NCBI GenBank assembly: GCA_014905825.1 | Contig: JACGCN010000006.1 | Span: 1,240,001 to 1,304,000 of the forward strand | DNA from: Lyophyllum atratum | Lineage: Eukaryota > Basidiomycota > Agaricomycetes > Agaricales > Lyophyllaceae | DNA: 64,000 nucleotides | Direction: 5' to 3' | Part shown: piece by piece, positions 24,401-36,208 of the stretch | How positions within the stretch are numbered: position 1 is the first letter of the stretch | Layout of the letters: every line of letters starts with the position of its first letter | Program-made: the position numbers and the translations under genes | The notes under the pieces: generated by a model | What the model saw: the letters and a program-made list of their open reading frames with translations, nothing else | Databases searched by the model: none | Told to the model about the DNA's origin: nothing

Positions 24401-26322
24401 CCTAGTACAAAGCTCAACGGCAGAGTCCCTTGCACTTATCGGCATGCTTACGAAAGTTAGCAATAGCCCTATCCTACTCAAAGCCACAGCCGATAAGGCG
24501 AAAATGAACTCGGGACATACGCTACAAAAAGCTGGCGTAGACGAGGCACTATGTTTGATCCCAGAACGGGCTCAAATTGACGATGTGACTCTGAGCGGTA
24601 TGATCGTATCCGTCTACCGCACCCCTCGGCTGATATTAGTTTCCAACAGGCAAATTGATAGCGCTCTCAAGATTGCTTCGAGTGATTCGCTCAGTAAGGC
24701 TTACCAGGCTATTCATACGATCGCTTCACAGGATTTCTTCATAGACCACTGAGGAAAAATGTGTCCTCGTATCACACTATACCTCCACTCTGAATATTCT
24801 GGAAGCTTTCTGTCGAACGAAAAAATACTCCTACTTTCGGTTAGACGGGTAGGGCATTCTATCACGCTGCCGTTAGTCTCAGCACTTACGTCTCCACAGC
24901 CAAACACCGGCAGCCAAAAGGCAGGAATTCGTGAATACGTTCAATACATCGTCCCGCAACCAAAGCTGTATGTGTATAGGAGCAACAACCCTTGTTAATC
25001 CTCTGTCTTACACCCTTATGACTTAGTTCTTTTTCTTCTGAGTTCGAAAGCCGGTTTGTTCTTCGTTGCCAACCTCTGTCGGTACCATCTTAACAAGCCA
25101 TACTATTTTCAGGAGGTGTCGGGATTAATTTGATTGGTACGTAGGCTCTGGCTTGGTGTCCTAGAAATGTTAAACTTGTTTTTCCAGGCGCCTCCCGACT
25201 GTGTCTTATAGACTCTGACTGGAACCCAAGGTGCGCTGATATTCTCGACTCTTATCTTACGGCGTTTAATATTCCGCTCCATCAGTCACGACCTCCAGTC
25301 AATGGCACGATGTCACCGGTAGGAAATCATCCTCCTTTAGGCATCCCTGTCCTTACCAGTCCAAGCGATGGGCAAAAGCGACCTGTCTACATCTATCGGT
25401 TTTTAACAGCGGGAGCAATTGACGGTATGCTAGCCAATAGCCTGCACGCTAATTTGTCACCTACTTCACCTTCTGCGCAGAGAAAATATATCAACGACAA
25501 GTAACGAAGCTAGGTTTGAGCAGCTGTTAGTCCTCTCGATAGCTCATTGTTACGGGGTACGATTACTGACCTTTCGTCAATGCCTTTCAGCTCTCATGGG
25601 ATCAGTACGATAAGTTCTACTTCTGCTAACCCAGCACTGATGCTAGCGCTTCCCAGAGTTCTACAAGTTCGAAGAGTGACTCCTTCACTAGGAAAGATGT
25701 GAGTTGTCACATTCTGGGTCCCAACAAGTTGCTGATATTGTATCAGCTTCGCGACATATTCAGAATCGATCCGAATACCCCTTGTAACACGCACGATCTA
25801 CTTGAATGCCCTTGTGAGGGTACAGCGAGCGCCGCACTTCCCGATGATGTTCCTGCAGTGCTAAGCGACGACGAAGATATCGAGCCTGAGCAGGGTTTCG
25901 TCAGGGCTTGCGATGTGAAGCCTGAGCTGAGTAATAAGATGGATCGAGCGGTAAGGCACTATTTTAACATGCTGAGCATACTCTGACACCGTTGGCTTCA
26001 GTATTTGCAGAAGAAGAAAGATGGACTAGCTGCGTTGGGCGAGTGGAAACATATCAACTGCTTACGGCCCTCTACGAGAGATGACATACAAGATGATATC
26101 CTCCGAAAGCTTATCGACTTCCACAAGACGCCAGCAAAAGACAGCATCTTACCATCCCCGAAATCGCGACTCGACAGGTTGCTCTCGGCTGTCGATCTTC
26201 AGAACGTAACTGCTGCAAGCAGAGTTTTGACGGTCCACGACGTCCCTGGTGGCACTATCTCCTATCTCTTCCAGAAGAGTTCCACTACGGCATTCGAGGC
26301 GGAGACGGCGATCGACGAGTAA
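21409..26322 (+). CDS. RDH54: Rad54-family DNA translocase Rdh54/Tid1
   Basis: SNF2-family ATPase that remodels Rad51/Dmc1 filaments in mitotic and meiotic recombination. The N-terminus carries the Rdh54-type repeats 'WMVQW...KKHKTWDGDAIL' and, one exon on, 'KKHQTWDGDAYI'. The helicase core follows: 'HGCILADEMGLGKTLQ' (motif I, split by an intron), 'KILIVCPVSLV', 'LIICDEGHRLKS' (motif II as DEGH, normal for Rad54 proteins), 'RIILSGTPIQNDLGEFHAM', 'FVLRRDATLLKNVLPPK', 'EYVVFVTPTSLQLSIF', 'KCVLVSHYTSTLN', 'YSYFRLDG', 'SSKAGGVGINLIGASRL', 'DSDWNP', 'ARCHRDGQKRPVYIYR' and the C-terminal 'NTPCNTHDLLECPC' zinc-like segment. About twenty introns, several with GTTCGT-type donors, all join in frame. 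The 21409 start is inferred. Confidence 0.92.
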
Positions 26323-26499
26323 TTCTTACCCAGGCCTGCATAGACGTCTTCACTCGAGAAACCTTCAGGAATAGCATGAAAAATATGAAGTCAAATATGT
26401 GTACATCCAAAGTATCGATGGAAACTAAGCGGAGCAAGCCGAGATCTAGGTAACGGCAAGACTACCCAGAGCCCCCACATGGTTCAGACTAAGTGCTGA
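26323..26499. other. Spacer after RDH54
   Basis: Non-coding sequence before the repeat array; nothing recognised. Confidence 0.4.
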
Positions 26500-26935
26500 G
26501 TAGGATGTAAACAGTGGGTTATAACAAGGTGAGGGTCTAGCGGAACCAGCACACCATGTGGAGCATTGCGTTCCTCCAAACCTCCGTACAGAAAAAAAAT
26601 GAAAAGGGGGAAAAACTTATAGAAGGATGTCATGAAGGGCAGTAGTGGAAGGAATATATAAGCAGAGAAAAAAGATATGTGGTATAACATGACGGTCAAG
26701 CGGAACCAACACGAACAACTCTGGACTGTGGGCTCCTCCAAACCTCCATACGGGGAAATTGATGGGCCGGAATATAGAAGGGGAGAAAACAAGAAGAAAG
26801 AAGCCAAAAATGTAAACAGGGTGAAAGCGATATAGCATGAGGGCCTGGCGGAACCAGCACAACCACCCAGGGGTGTGAAGCCTCCTCCGAACCTCCAAGG
26901 AGAGAACTTTGCTTTGAAACCATGGTCTGAACCAG
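26500..26935. repeat. Three diverged tandem copies of a roughly 150-bp unit
   Basis: The anchor GCGGAACCA(G/A)CAC begins at 26540, 26700 and 26848, so the spacing is 160 and 148 bases. Each anchor is followed about 30 bases later by CCTCC(A/G)AACCTCC and then a purine-rich A/G stretch. Two copies are also preceded by GTAAACAG. The array lies between the convergent ends of RDH54 and the amidohydrolase gene. Its nature is unknown; open frames across it on the minus strand reflect the repeat and are not a recognised protein. Confidence 0.8.
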
Positions 26936-26956
26936 AGCACTCCGTGAAGATTGCTA

Positions 26957-29649
26957 TTAAGTGGCTTGATAGACTGCCTGGCCGTCCAGAGCAGTAATCA
27001 GTGCTTTAGTGGCCAGGATTTCATTCGCCGGGATCGTCATTATATCTTGTGACAGCACGACATAATCCGCACGTTTTCCAATTTCCAAAGATCCGAGTAC
27101 CGCCTCAGTGAACGACGCATAAGCAGGATCGATCGTCATCCCTATAAGATGTGCGTACGTCACGGGGCTATACTGATTGCGAGATAAACCTACCTCGGAG
27201 GGCCTCTTGGCGAGTAATCCGCTGCTCGGGGAACCTGTTTCGCCTCGTTTATTAATCAGACTGTCCGTGCAGAAGGTATGCTACGCACCAGCCGTCGGGT
27301 CCATGCGGAGATTTTCCATCGGGGAGAAACGCGGGTGACAGCAGCATAAAATCCAGAGAGGGGGTTCATAGTCTCAACGGAAAGTCGGAGCCCAAGGTAA
27401 TCCTTGCACCACTATCGATGAGAGATCGGAAAGCATAGAGGCCTTTGACACGTTCGGGACCCTGTTTGACATGATGCCTTAGGTGAGGTGTTCGGAAGAT
27501 GGCGTGAGGATGAACTCACAAGGCGATCTTGAGCATACCACATGTCGCTGATTCTGTGAAGGGTGAGGAAATGCGTCAGTACTTTTCCCCTAAAAAAGAT
27601 CGTTTCTACTCACGCGTGCGTCGGCTGGACACTGGCGATGACTTCATAAATAAAACGTAAGGCTATGCCTTATCACTTTGGTAAGAGAGCTCACCGCCGA
27701 GTCTCCCAAGACGTTTCATATCTGCTTCTGTCATCATTTGAGCATGTTCAAGGCGAGGTCTTGACGCGGTAACGTTCACCCCTTTCAAGGAAGCCTCGAA
27801 GGCATCTAGGACGATCCCGTTGGCGCGGTCTCCAATCGCGTGGACATTCTGATAGTATTTGTGAAACCAATCTCGCGTATTGATAAAGAACTCCAAAACT
27901 TACCACCTGCCATCCGTCTCGTAAAAACTTGGGAATGACGTCAAAGAGAATATCGGAATCTAGACGCATGAAGCCGTTGGTTGACGGGTTGTCTGCATAT
28001 GGTTCGTACAACTGTTGGGGTGTGACGATCTCAGCACACATGGTAACAGACCAGAAAGCGAAGGGAAATTACAGCTGCACCGCCCGTCCTCAGCGCACCT
28101 GGTGGCATTATCAGTACTGGATATGTGCTAACCCCAGATTTTGATTTACCATCTGCAAAAATTTTAACACTCCTAGCCGTCAGCCTGCCATTGCCTGCTC
28201 CAAGAATGGGCATGGTGGTGTTTCCCCAATAGTCCTTGGTTTCGTCGAAGAATGTCATGCCGTAGATACGGAGCTAATGCACAAGTCAGTCATAGGTCAG
28301 ATATGGAACCTAATGGTAGCTTTTCACCGGTAAGGTTCCTAGTTCAGCTTGTCTGTGTATATCATTAGTAGGGTGACCTCTGATCTGGAAGGCCTATGCA
28401 AGGATTATCACCGTTTGAAAAAGGCCAAAGACGCAGGATCCAATCCAGCATCATGAATCGTTGTTAAACCTAATGCATGTGCATCCCTCACGGCCACACG
28501 GAACCGTCGCAACAAATCTCCCTCCGTCAATTCGGGCTGTTTGAGAAGCTCCTGTGCATTATCCAATAGTACACCTAAGAGACCTTGAGATGTGATCGCT
28601 ATATGCCAAGCACGAGCAAGAACAAACCCGTTGGATTCCCAGCATCGTCACGGACAATGATACCGCCATCCACATTCTCGGGGAACGGCATACTCCTTTC
28701 GATAGCCGTCGATGACACCCACAGGGCATGGCAATCTTTGCTCTGTAAAACGACCGGCCGGCCGCGGATCACAGGGTCTTCGTCCAGATGAGCCTATCAA
28801 TCAAATTCTCATGTTCAGAAGTTAGTCAGGGAAAAGTAAAGAACATACAGCAGTTGGCCAACCCGTGGTAGGCCAGACGGTATGATCCCAGCCTCCGCCG
28901 ACGATAAATTTGGTAGTATCGTTATGGAAATCAGGATTGGCCAGGATAAAGTCTCGTACACGAGCTACTGTGTCTGGAGAGAGAGCAACAGGTGATGAGT
29001 ATCCGCACGTATAAAGTAGCACCGTAAGCACCTTGGATGGTACTCGTCCCTTCTAGCGGTAACTGTTGAGCAGCTCCGTACTCCAGAATATGGGCATGGG
29101 AATCTGCCAACCAAACCCATCAGATGAGATAGATACGTGGCATTCTGACGCGTCGTGCAGAACTGACTAACCGCTCAAGCCTGGAACAATAATAGCCCCA
29201 GGGGTTATGAAGCGAATTTCCAGGGATGTACGACGGGATATCAATTTGTCCAAGGAAATCTTATTCCACCGCTTTGTGACGTATTCTGGGATGGACGTTG
29301 TTGAGTTGCCCCGTTAAAGTTCAGTGGAGCACGCACGGAGAGAGCCAAGGTCGACGATATAGGACCCTTGAACGACGATGCACTGAGTTTGTGCATTTTG
29401 TGCGTCAACCGTATACACTTTGTTGCCTTCTCTGGAACACAACGCATATGAATTGGACGCTTTCGTCGAACTGAAAAGGTATGCAGAGATGAGTAGTACG
29501 ATGGACGAGATGAAAAACTGGGGTGTCAATTTGGCGAATTTGCTGCCATGTGTGGCAGTGTGGCCACTGGACTGCTTCAAATCTGGGTCTGAGCTCTCGG
29601 TGGACATCACGCACAGCCTGGCACTGGTAGGTGAACAAGGCGAGGACAT
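26957..29649 (-). CDS. Amidohydrolase family 3 metal hydrolase, membrane-anchored, with two compensating frame breaks
   Basis: Metal-dependent hydrolase of the Amidohydro_3 (YtcJ/LAF3-like) type; the substrate is unknown. An N-terminal membrane helix (about residues 45-60, '[15 protein letters not shown]') is followed by '[15 protein letters not shown]'. Next are the metal motif '[10 protein letters not shown]', '[14 protein letters not shown]', '[17 protein letters not shown]', '[10 protein letters not shown]', '[17 protein letters not shown]', 'RLEHAQMM', '[10 protein letters not shown]' and the C-terminal '[17 protein letters not shown]'. Just after GSDFP one base is missing (about 27380, CCGTTG where family frame needs CCGGTT), and about 55 bases later a CCCC run has one base too many, restoring the frame ('[12 protein letters not shown]'). 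Without correction a stop falls between them. MSTESS at 29607 is an alternative start. Confidence 0.85.
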
Positions 29650-29984
29650 GTTAAAGGACTGTCAGAACGAACCACTGAACGAGAGAGCTGAGAGGAGGGT
29701 GAAGAATAATTTTACGATCAGAGGCATCGCCTTTTAAGCCGGATTATTTATTGCGAAGCATATAGATGGGCGTCTAACTAAAGGCTTGGGATTTCAATAC
29801 GCCAGGGACAAGGATAAAAGGAGATTTCGTGGTGTTTGAGCACAGCCAGTTCGTGCAACGAGGTAGAATTTTGGCGCCCATAATCTAGCCGTGACGTGTG
29901 ACATGCGATCGTATGTCATATGATCGCCGCGGACACGTATCCCGTTCTCAGAACCGTTCTGCATCGTCCACAGCGGTCTCCACC

Positions 29985-32869
29985 ATGCCTCTCAACGATG
30001 TTCTGCGTCACAGAACACATGCACTGGCTAGTACCCTCAACTCCCGTCGCATTCTTTGCTACAGCCTCGCCTCTCTCCTCGCCGTCTCTCTAGTCATCGC
30101 CAACGCGTTGCGCAACTACAGCAACTTCTACTCTGTCGCAATCTCGCTTTCTAAGAGCAATCGGAGTGTTCTGGTACGCACATTAACGTTCTTCCATACT
30201 TTCTATGCTTATTTCTTTATTAGGCATTGGCCAACTTTGGTTTCCTGTTCAGCCTGCTATGCGGACATATCGTTCAACGAATCTTCTTTGGCACTTTGCG
30301 AGCCAACGAAGTTGAAGTATGTATCCTCTACATATGTTCAAAGATATTCAAACTAACTCTCTTCCCTTGAAGCGATTATATGACCGTCTGTGGTTCTTCA
30401 TAACAGAATCGTTATTGGCATTTACCATCTTCCGTGACGAGTTCGACATTCCATTTGCCTTGATGTTTGGCTTCCTCCTGTTTGTGAAATCATTCCACTG
30501 GCTTGCAGGCGATCGTATCGAATGGGTGAGTCTCAGATGCCCTACGCGTTGCTCCAACTCTAATACAAGCTCATAGATGGATCAAAGACCTTATCCTGGA
30601 CCTTCCCCTCTGTTCCACCTTCGAATGATAACCCTTTTCGTTATATTATGGATGACAGACTTCATAATGTTCTTAATTGCCGTGGAGACCACGCTTGCAA
30701 ATGGCGTGGGAGGCATGGTGCTGTTCGCGAGCGAGGTAAGCACTATCAATCCTTCCGTATATCGAAACTCAAGCTTCCCCAGTATGGAATCCTTATGGCC
30801 AGCGTGTTGAACACAATTTCCAAATACCTGCTCTCAGCCTACGAGTTGAGGCGTGCTGGTCGCCGCGGAGGCGAAAATGCTCCTCCCTGGGAAAACAAAA
30901 GCATGTGGGTTTTCTATATCGAACTGGCTACAGGTATTTGGTTTATCATTTCCTATCGCAAACTTCATTTGACGCCTTAATACCAGATTTCCTGAAATTG
31001 ACAACTTACTTGGTGTTCTTTATGATCATCATCACATTCTATGGCCTTCCTCTGAACATCGTTCGGGACGTTTACATTACCGCTCGATCTTTCGTCACGC
31101 GACTTCGTGCGCTACATCGGTATCAAACAGCTACCAGGAATATGGATCAAAGGTACCCAAATGCAACTGCAGACGAACTGGTGACGATGAGCGATCGCAC
31201 TTGTATCATCTGCCGCGAGGAGATGATTCTACACGAGGCAGATCCAGACCAACCGCAAGCGCCCGCTGGTTCCGACGGACCGAACACTACTCCAAAAAAA
31301 CTACCTTGTGGGCACATCTTCCACTTCCATTGCCTTCGTTCCTGGTTAGAGCGCCAACAGAGTTGTCCCACATGGTGCGTATTTCTGTGGAAATATCGGT
31401 ATTAACTACGCTAATTCGGTGGATCCAGTCGTCGCACGGTATTAGACGCCAATCCACAGGGCACCGAGGCTGCTATACCGCCGGCGGCAGGCGAGCCTGG
31501 GCGGCCTAATAATCCGCTGCCTGCAGCTGCCCAGAATCAGCACAATCCTCGGGTCAACAATCCACTTGGTAACCCTCTAGGCCTCATGGGCAGATTATTT
31601 GGCCCTCCGGCTCAAGCACCAATCGTCCCTGGTCAGCTCCCAGCCGCGCAATTCCCACAAAATCAGAACAACGCGCCACAGATTCCCGGAAATTTGGCTG
31701 GGCAGCTTCCCCAAGGGGTTGTGATTCAGTATCATATCCAGTATCAGCTACCGCGAGACCAACAACAGAACCAGTATCATATCCAGTACCAGCTACCGCG
31801 AGACCAACAACAGAACCAACAGCCTCCCCCTCAGCCTTTACAGCCCCCACCTCAATTTGCTGGATTCCCTGGCCCTGGAGGCGCGTGGCAGCCGTGGCCA
31901 CAAAATGGCATTCAAGATCAAGAGCCTGGTCCGATGACTCCCGATGCTGGACCCACGACTTCGACACCCACTGTGGATCCACAGGCACCCGTAACCTCTG
32001 CTGCGTCCACCCCCACAACGTCCAACCCTGGTGATGACTCGCCAACGACTCCCCGTGGAGCGGCAGCCCTTGCCGCTTTACGACGGTTGAACGGCAATAA
32101 TAGGCCGTCTGGCGTCACAGCTCCCCGATCCGTTGCATATCAACCAAGCGAACAAGGGAGGGCGACGGAACCTTTAGCATCATCATCCCGAGTTTCTTCA
32201 AGCGATAGCACTTCTAGCAATCATCTCCCAGGGAATTCGTCCAATGCCCCTCCACTTATTCCCTTGTACGACTACAGCGCTTTCGGGTCCGGAGCTACCG
32301 CCATGTCTTTCCCGTCTTCACTCTCAAGTGGGGAGCCACGCACGCGCGTCTCTCCAGGCCACACTGGGAATTCTCGACTGTCTTCACGCGCCGTACCGCG
32401 CCCATCTCAAGGTGCTCAGCAGCCTGATCAACGAAATTCCGCATCCTTGCTACCACCAACTCTCACCGATGACCAGCTCGCGCTCATGGATAGGCTAACC
32501 CGTGATGCCATCGACGAACGTTTGAGAGTATTAGAAGGCGTGTCTGGGGCAGTCTATCGCTGCATCGATGATTTGATGCGGATGCGCAGCGCCATTCCTT
32601 CTCCAACTCCGGCTGTGCCTATTCAACCTACTCCATCTGTGTCTTCCGTTAACGCGGAACCGTTTATGAATGGAGATGGTGCAAGTTCCTCTAGAATCGT
32701 TCCTATGAAAGAACCACAAATTCCAGAAGCTTTACCTGCTTCCGGCCCCAGCGGATTGGAGAACGACGAGTTTGACATTTTGACAAACGTCCCTGGTGGA
32801 GAAGCAGAAGTACCGGAGTCATCCACCAGCCCTTTCGCAGATAACACTCTGAACAACAGAGATGCTTGA
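29985..32869 (+). CDS. HRD1: ER-associated degradation E3 ubiquitin ligase Hrd1 (synoviolin)
   Basis: Membrane RING ligase and proposed retrotranslocation channel for misfolded ER proteins. The N-terminal 300 residues form a series of hydrophobic helices in the family pattern, including 'RLYDRLWFFITESLLAFTIF', 'LLFVKSFHWLAGDRIEW' and 'KYLLSAYELR'. A RING-H2 domain follows: 'CIICREEM', then 'LPCGHIFHFHCLRSWLERQ' and 'SCPTC', the last Cys restored across an intron. The C-terminal half is long, disordered and Pro/Gln/Ser-rich, with a perfect 15-residue duplication. Near the end is a short predicted helix (about 32470-32580) of unknown role. It is convergent with AIM41, 54 bp between the stops. 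No frame break is seen. Confidence 0.92.
31727..31816 (+). repeat. 45-bp tandem duplication in HRD1 coding sequence
   Basis: Two adjacent 45-base copies (31727-31771, 31772-31816) differ at one base and each encode QYHIQYQLPRDQQQN. The duplication keeps the frame and lies in the disordered tail. Confidence 0.95.
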
Positions 32870-32922
32870 CACGATGTAAACATTTGACCAATTCATAAAT
32901 TATTGTATCGCCTGTATAGGAT

Positions 32923-33737
32923 TCACTCCTTAGCCAACAAGATATCCGCTCTCTGTTTTACAAGGGTGGTATCGACAACAGACTTGTCAACCTTCAGGTA
33001 GAAGTTCTTGAGGATGTGGCCGAGTGATTGTTTGGGGTTAAGATCTACCGGCAGTGCCCCAATGACTTGCTGAAGGGTGCGATCTATTTCTGCCGCAGAA
33101 AGTAACGGAGGTAAGAAGTTGGACAGGATTTCGGTTTCTCGGAGCTCTTTATCAGCGAGTTCCTGCCTTGAGGCCTGCATAAATTTGGCAGCAGCCTCGT
33201 TCTATAGTCCATGCATTGAGTATTGGTTTTAGAGAAGATCTATGCGCCTTACACGTCGAACCACAGCCTTACGCAGAATGTTTGCCTAAAATACCAGAAG
33301 GCATGTTATCGAGGAGCCATTCCTCAGGCAAATCGAACATACGATCGTGGACGATGGCACCTTGGCATTTGAAGCTTTGTCTGCGGCATACACCTCAGAG
33401 AGAACGGACTACACGCACAAGCATTAAATACAATGCAAGGTAAATATGTAATAGGATGAGACTCACTCTGAGGGTTGTTGACGTGGTCGCGTCTTTGCCC
33501 TGCACATCTCGCTTCAGCAAACGCAGAACCTCTATAATTTTCAATTGACCTTCATAGCCGACTTGATTTCGTCCATCAAGCGCGTGCGGAGGTCTTGCAA
33601 TTACCAAAGGTCAGAATGGGAGTCACAACCTTGACACCCGGTTTTGACATACCTCCCGTGTCAGACGTCGTGTAAAAGCGCCATTGACGCGCGTTCATCA
33701 CAGACCTTGAGAAGAGACGTAGAGTAGGAGGTAACAT
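32923..33737 (-). CDS. AIM41: Aim41-like GatB/YqeY-domain mitochondrial protein
   Basis: Small YqeY-family protein; yeast Aim41 is mitochondrial and the bacterial relatives resemble the tRNA-binding tail of the GatB amidotransferase, but the role is poorly defined. Spliced exons give 'MLPPTLRLFSRSVMNARQWR' (presequence-like), 'DLRTRLMDEIKSAMK', 'GKDATTSTTLR', the block after 'AADKAS', and 'ELADKELRETEILSNFLPPL' with 'LSAAEIDRTL', as expected for the family. The exons join in frame. It is divergent from QNG1, with about 370 bp between them that should hold both promoters. Confidence 0.82.
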
Positions 33738-34109
33738 GCCCACGCGGTAAGCCAGGAGAACTCGGGCAAAAAGGCTGTCTTGAGAGCTGCCAGTGCCACC
33801 AACTTCAGAATTTCGTGATCGGGCGCCTACGCAATCAGGACTGTCACATGATGCTTCTGCCAAATTCCAATTCCGTGTTCCGACGTACCTCCACCTCGAA
33901 GAAGCGCGCGCTTGATTCGACCGACGTAGACCTCGAGTGACCTGCGAACGCGTGTTTCTCATTATCGGACGTTTAGCACCCTCATCGACTGTTGTAAAGT
34001 CTCTTTGCTGATTCATAAACCGTGGCAATTGACGCCAGGGGTGAGGAACTCTAATCTTCCATACCACTTACTTCTTGCGCTGAATTTTCATTTCTTTGAC
34101 TCAGCCTGC

Positions 34110-35664
34110 ATGCCAATGTCTCCCTTGCCTCCTTCTGGGAAGTATGTTCAAGCGATCCGCGATTCTTCCCGATCTTTGCGTCAGAAGGCTGGGATTGTGG
34201 TATGTGACCTCGATTCGTCGATGTAGATTAAAGATGTTGTCGGTCCACATGGTCGAATGCTTGAACCTGTATCCTCAGATGTAAAGCTTTCGAGTTCTAG
34301 ACAGCCATGCCGCTTGAAATTATCGATCTTCTCTGCGGTTCATTTCGACTGAATCTTATCATCCATTTCCAATCGCTCCTGGCTCATTCATACTTTACCT
34401 GACAGATTAGTCCAGACTCTATCAAACGGCTTCTGACATCGCCCTCGTTTACCACAAGTTACAAACGTGTCTCGACTTCTCATGGCTTAGCTCTGCCATT
34501 GAACTTTTCATCCCCACTCGATGAGCTTAACCTGCTCTCGATTCTTTCGCTGCTGAATTTTGCCTCAGGATATCGCGTCCAGCTGCATAGTGAAGTTGGC
34601 CGTGGTGCTTGGGACTCCATTCGAGCCTTCGTCTTTTCCCTGTATCTGTCATCATCCGTCGATGGTGGCGACTTACTTTCCGCAAAGGGCTTCGCCGCCA
34701 TTGATTCGACCAGAGTAGCTGATCTAATGGGCGTCAATGTGCACACTGAACGCCCTCACGATACCATCCCTGGTCTGACTATAGGAGAGTTGGGTGGGCC
34801 TATGCACGAGCTCGTGAACCTTATCACCAAAGCTTTGAACGAAACAGGGGAATTACTGGTTAATCTAGGCTATCCGAATCTTGGCATCTTTCTTGCTGAG
34901 GCATTGAAAGAGGGTGCAAAGGTTAAATCCAATTCGGAGGTGAAGGCAGACCAAGATTTAGATACTGTCCTGGAACGGGTAAGCTTTCTGTGGACGTGCA
35001 TATCGTACGACTGTTGGCTAATTCTCTGGCATAGATCGTCCGCGCTATACCCGCGTTCCAAGATATGGGAGAAGTAGATGGCCAGCGTGAGTGCGAGATG
35101 ACTTTGAGGACCTGGATGTTGTTGATTGACAACCCACCAGCCATCTATTGTTTTAAAAAAGCTCTCTTCTTGATACACGCGATAGCCATTCGATTTGGTG
35201 CTATCTCGCCACCACCATTCCCTATTCCGTCAACGGCCCAGAGTCCCATATTCACGGACAATGTCTTACCGTCGATGCTCATACATCTCGGGGTCATTGA
35301 CCTATCTACTTCGCCCACCTTATCCTCCTTATTTCCTGGTGCGGGCTCCCCGGAGAATCTCAAGACCCTGCTTGAGGTATGGGAAGGATCGAAATCTCTA
35401 CCGAAAGCCATTCCAAAGGAGGGCCCGATTCTGACATCGGATCAGGCGTATATTTTGCGCGCAGCAGCCATCGATGCATGCGAGCTGATCATCGAAGTCG
35501 CTCGCTCGCTCCCTGCCGATTCCCTGGCCGATGATGGTTCGCTGGATTGGATCAGGCAAATTAGTCTCCCTGACCTGGACATGTGGATTTGGGCCGTTGC
35601 AAAGGACAGACCAGATTACAGGCAATTGCAACGGTTTGTGCGCAAAAATACCGTGTTCTTCTGA
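34110..35664 (+). CDS. QNG1: Queuosine 5'-phosphate N-glycosylase / queuosine salvage protein (DUF2419)
   Basis: Releases the base queuine from queuosine monophosphate so it can be reused for tRNA modification. Exon 1 encodes 'YVQAIRDSSRSLRQKAGIV'; a long 206-nt intron (34200-34405) leads to 'ISPDSIKRLLTSPSF'. Then come 'LPLNFSSPLDELNLLSILSL', 'NFASGYRVQLH', 'GRGAWDSIRAFVFSLYLSS', 'YCFKKALFLIHAIAIRF' and the C-terminal 'PDYRQLQRFVRKNTVFF', all diagnostic of the Q-salvage family. Introns join in frame. The first ATG is at 34110; a second, two codons on, is possible. Confidence 0.9.
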
Positions 35665-36208
35665 GGGTCAGCGCGACGGTGAAGCCAATGCCTAGCAGAG
35701 ATCCTATACCCATATGTACTTAGGCTGATAATGAACGTTTACTCCTTGAAAGTCCTTCACGACGAACGCAAATGGCTCGGCAGCTGCCAAAGCAACAACA
35801 TAACACCAGGTCTTACAACGGAACGTCAACTTGCAATCCAGTTGCCAGAGATTGGAGTAACACTACGTACAAGTTCATGATTTTGCATGAGACTTGTTGT
35901 TGTAGGGTTATTATCAGAAGAGTACCCTGTAGAGGTGCAAGGCGAAACTGATAAAGTCTTGATCGTGGTAGTCTGACTTTAGTGCATATCTATCACCTGT
36001 ACACCTTGTTCCCTGCGATCACTAAGCCACCTCATAACAGTTCATTGGTAGTTCTGCGATCCTTCGCGTTGTCTGGACGATTCCAATCTCTCCAAGTTTC
36101 CACGTTTCGCGCCCAACGCAGTCAGGGCGCCGTTATTTAACACATTCCGCGAGCAATAGAGAAGGTCTCAGAAACCCCGCATTGTGATCATCTAACTCGA
36201 CATTTAGC
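35665..36208. other. Spacer between QNG1 and the NAD kinase gene
   Basis: Contains the QNG1 3' end and the NAD kinase promoter. No gene, RNA or repeat recognised. Confidence 0.5.

Noticed and set aside
26484..26940. Minus-strand open frames across the three-copy repeat as a protein gene
   Set aside because: The frames arise from the repeated DNA and change frame from copy to copy, and none has a recognised domain.
34200..34405. A snoRNA inside the QNG1 intron
   Set aside because: A CTGA box-D-like tetramer is present, but no matching box C (RUGAUGA) or terminal stem was found.
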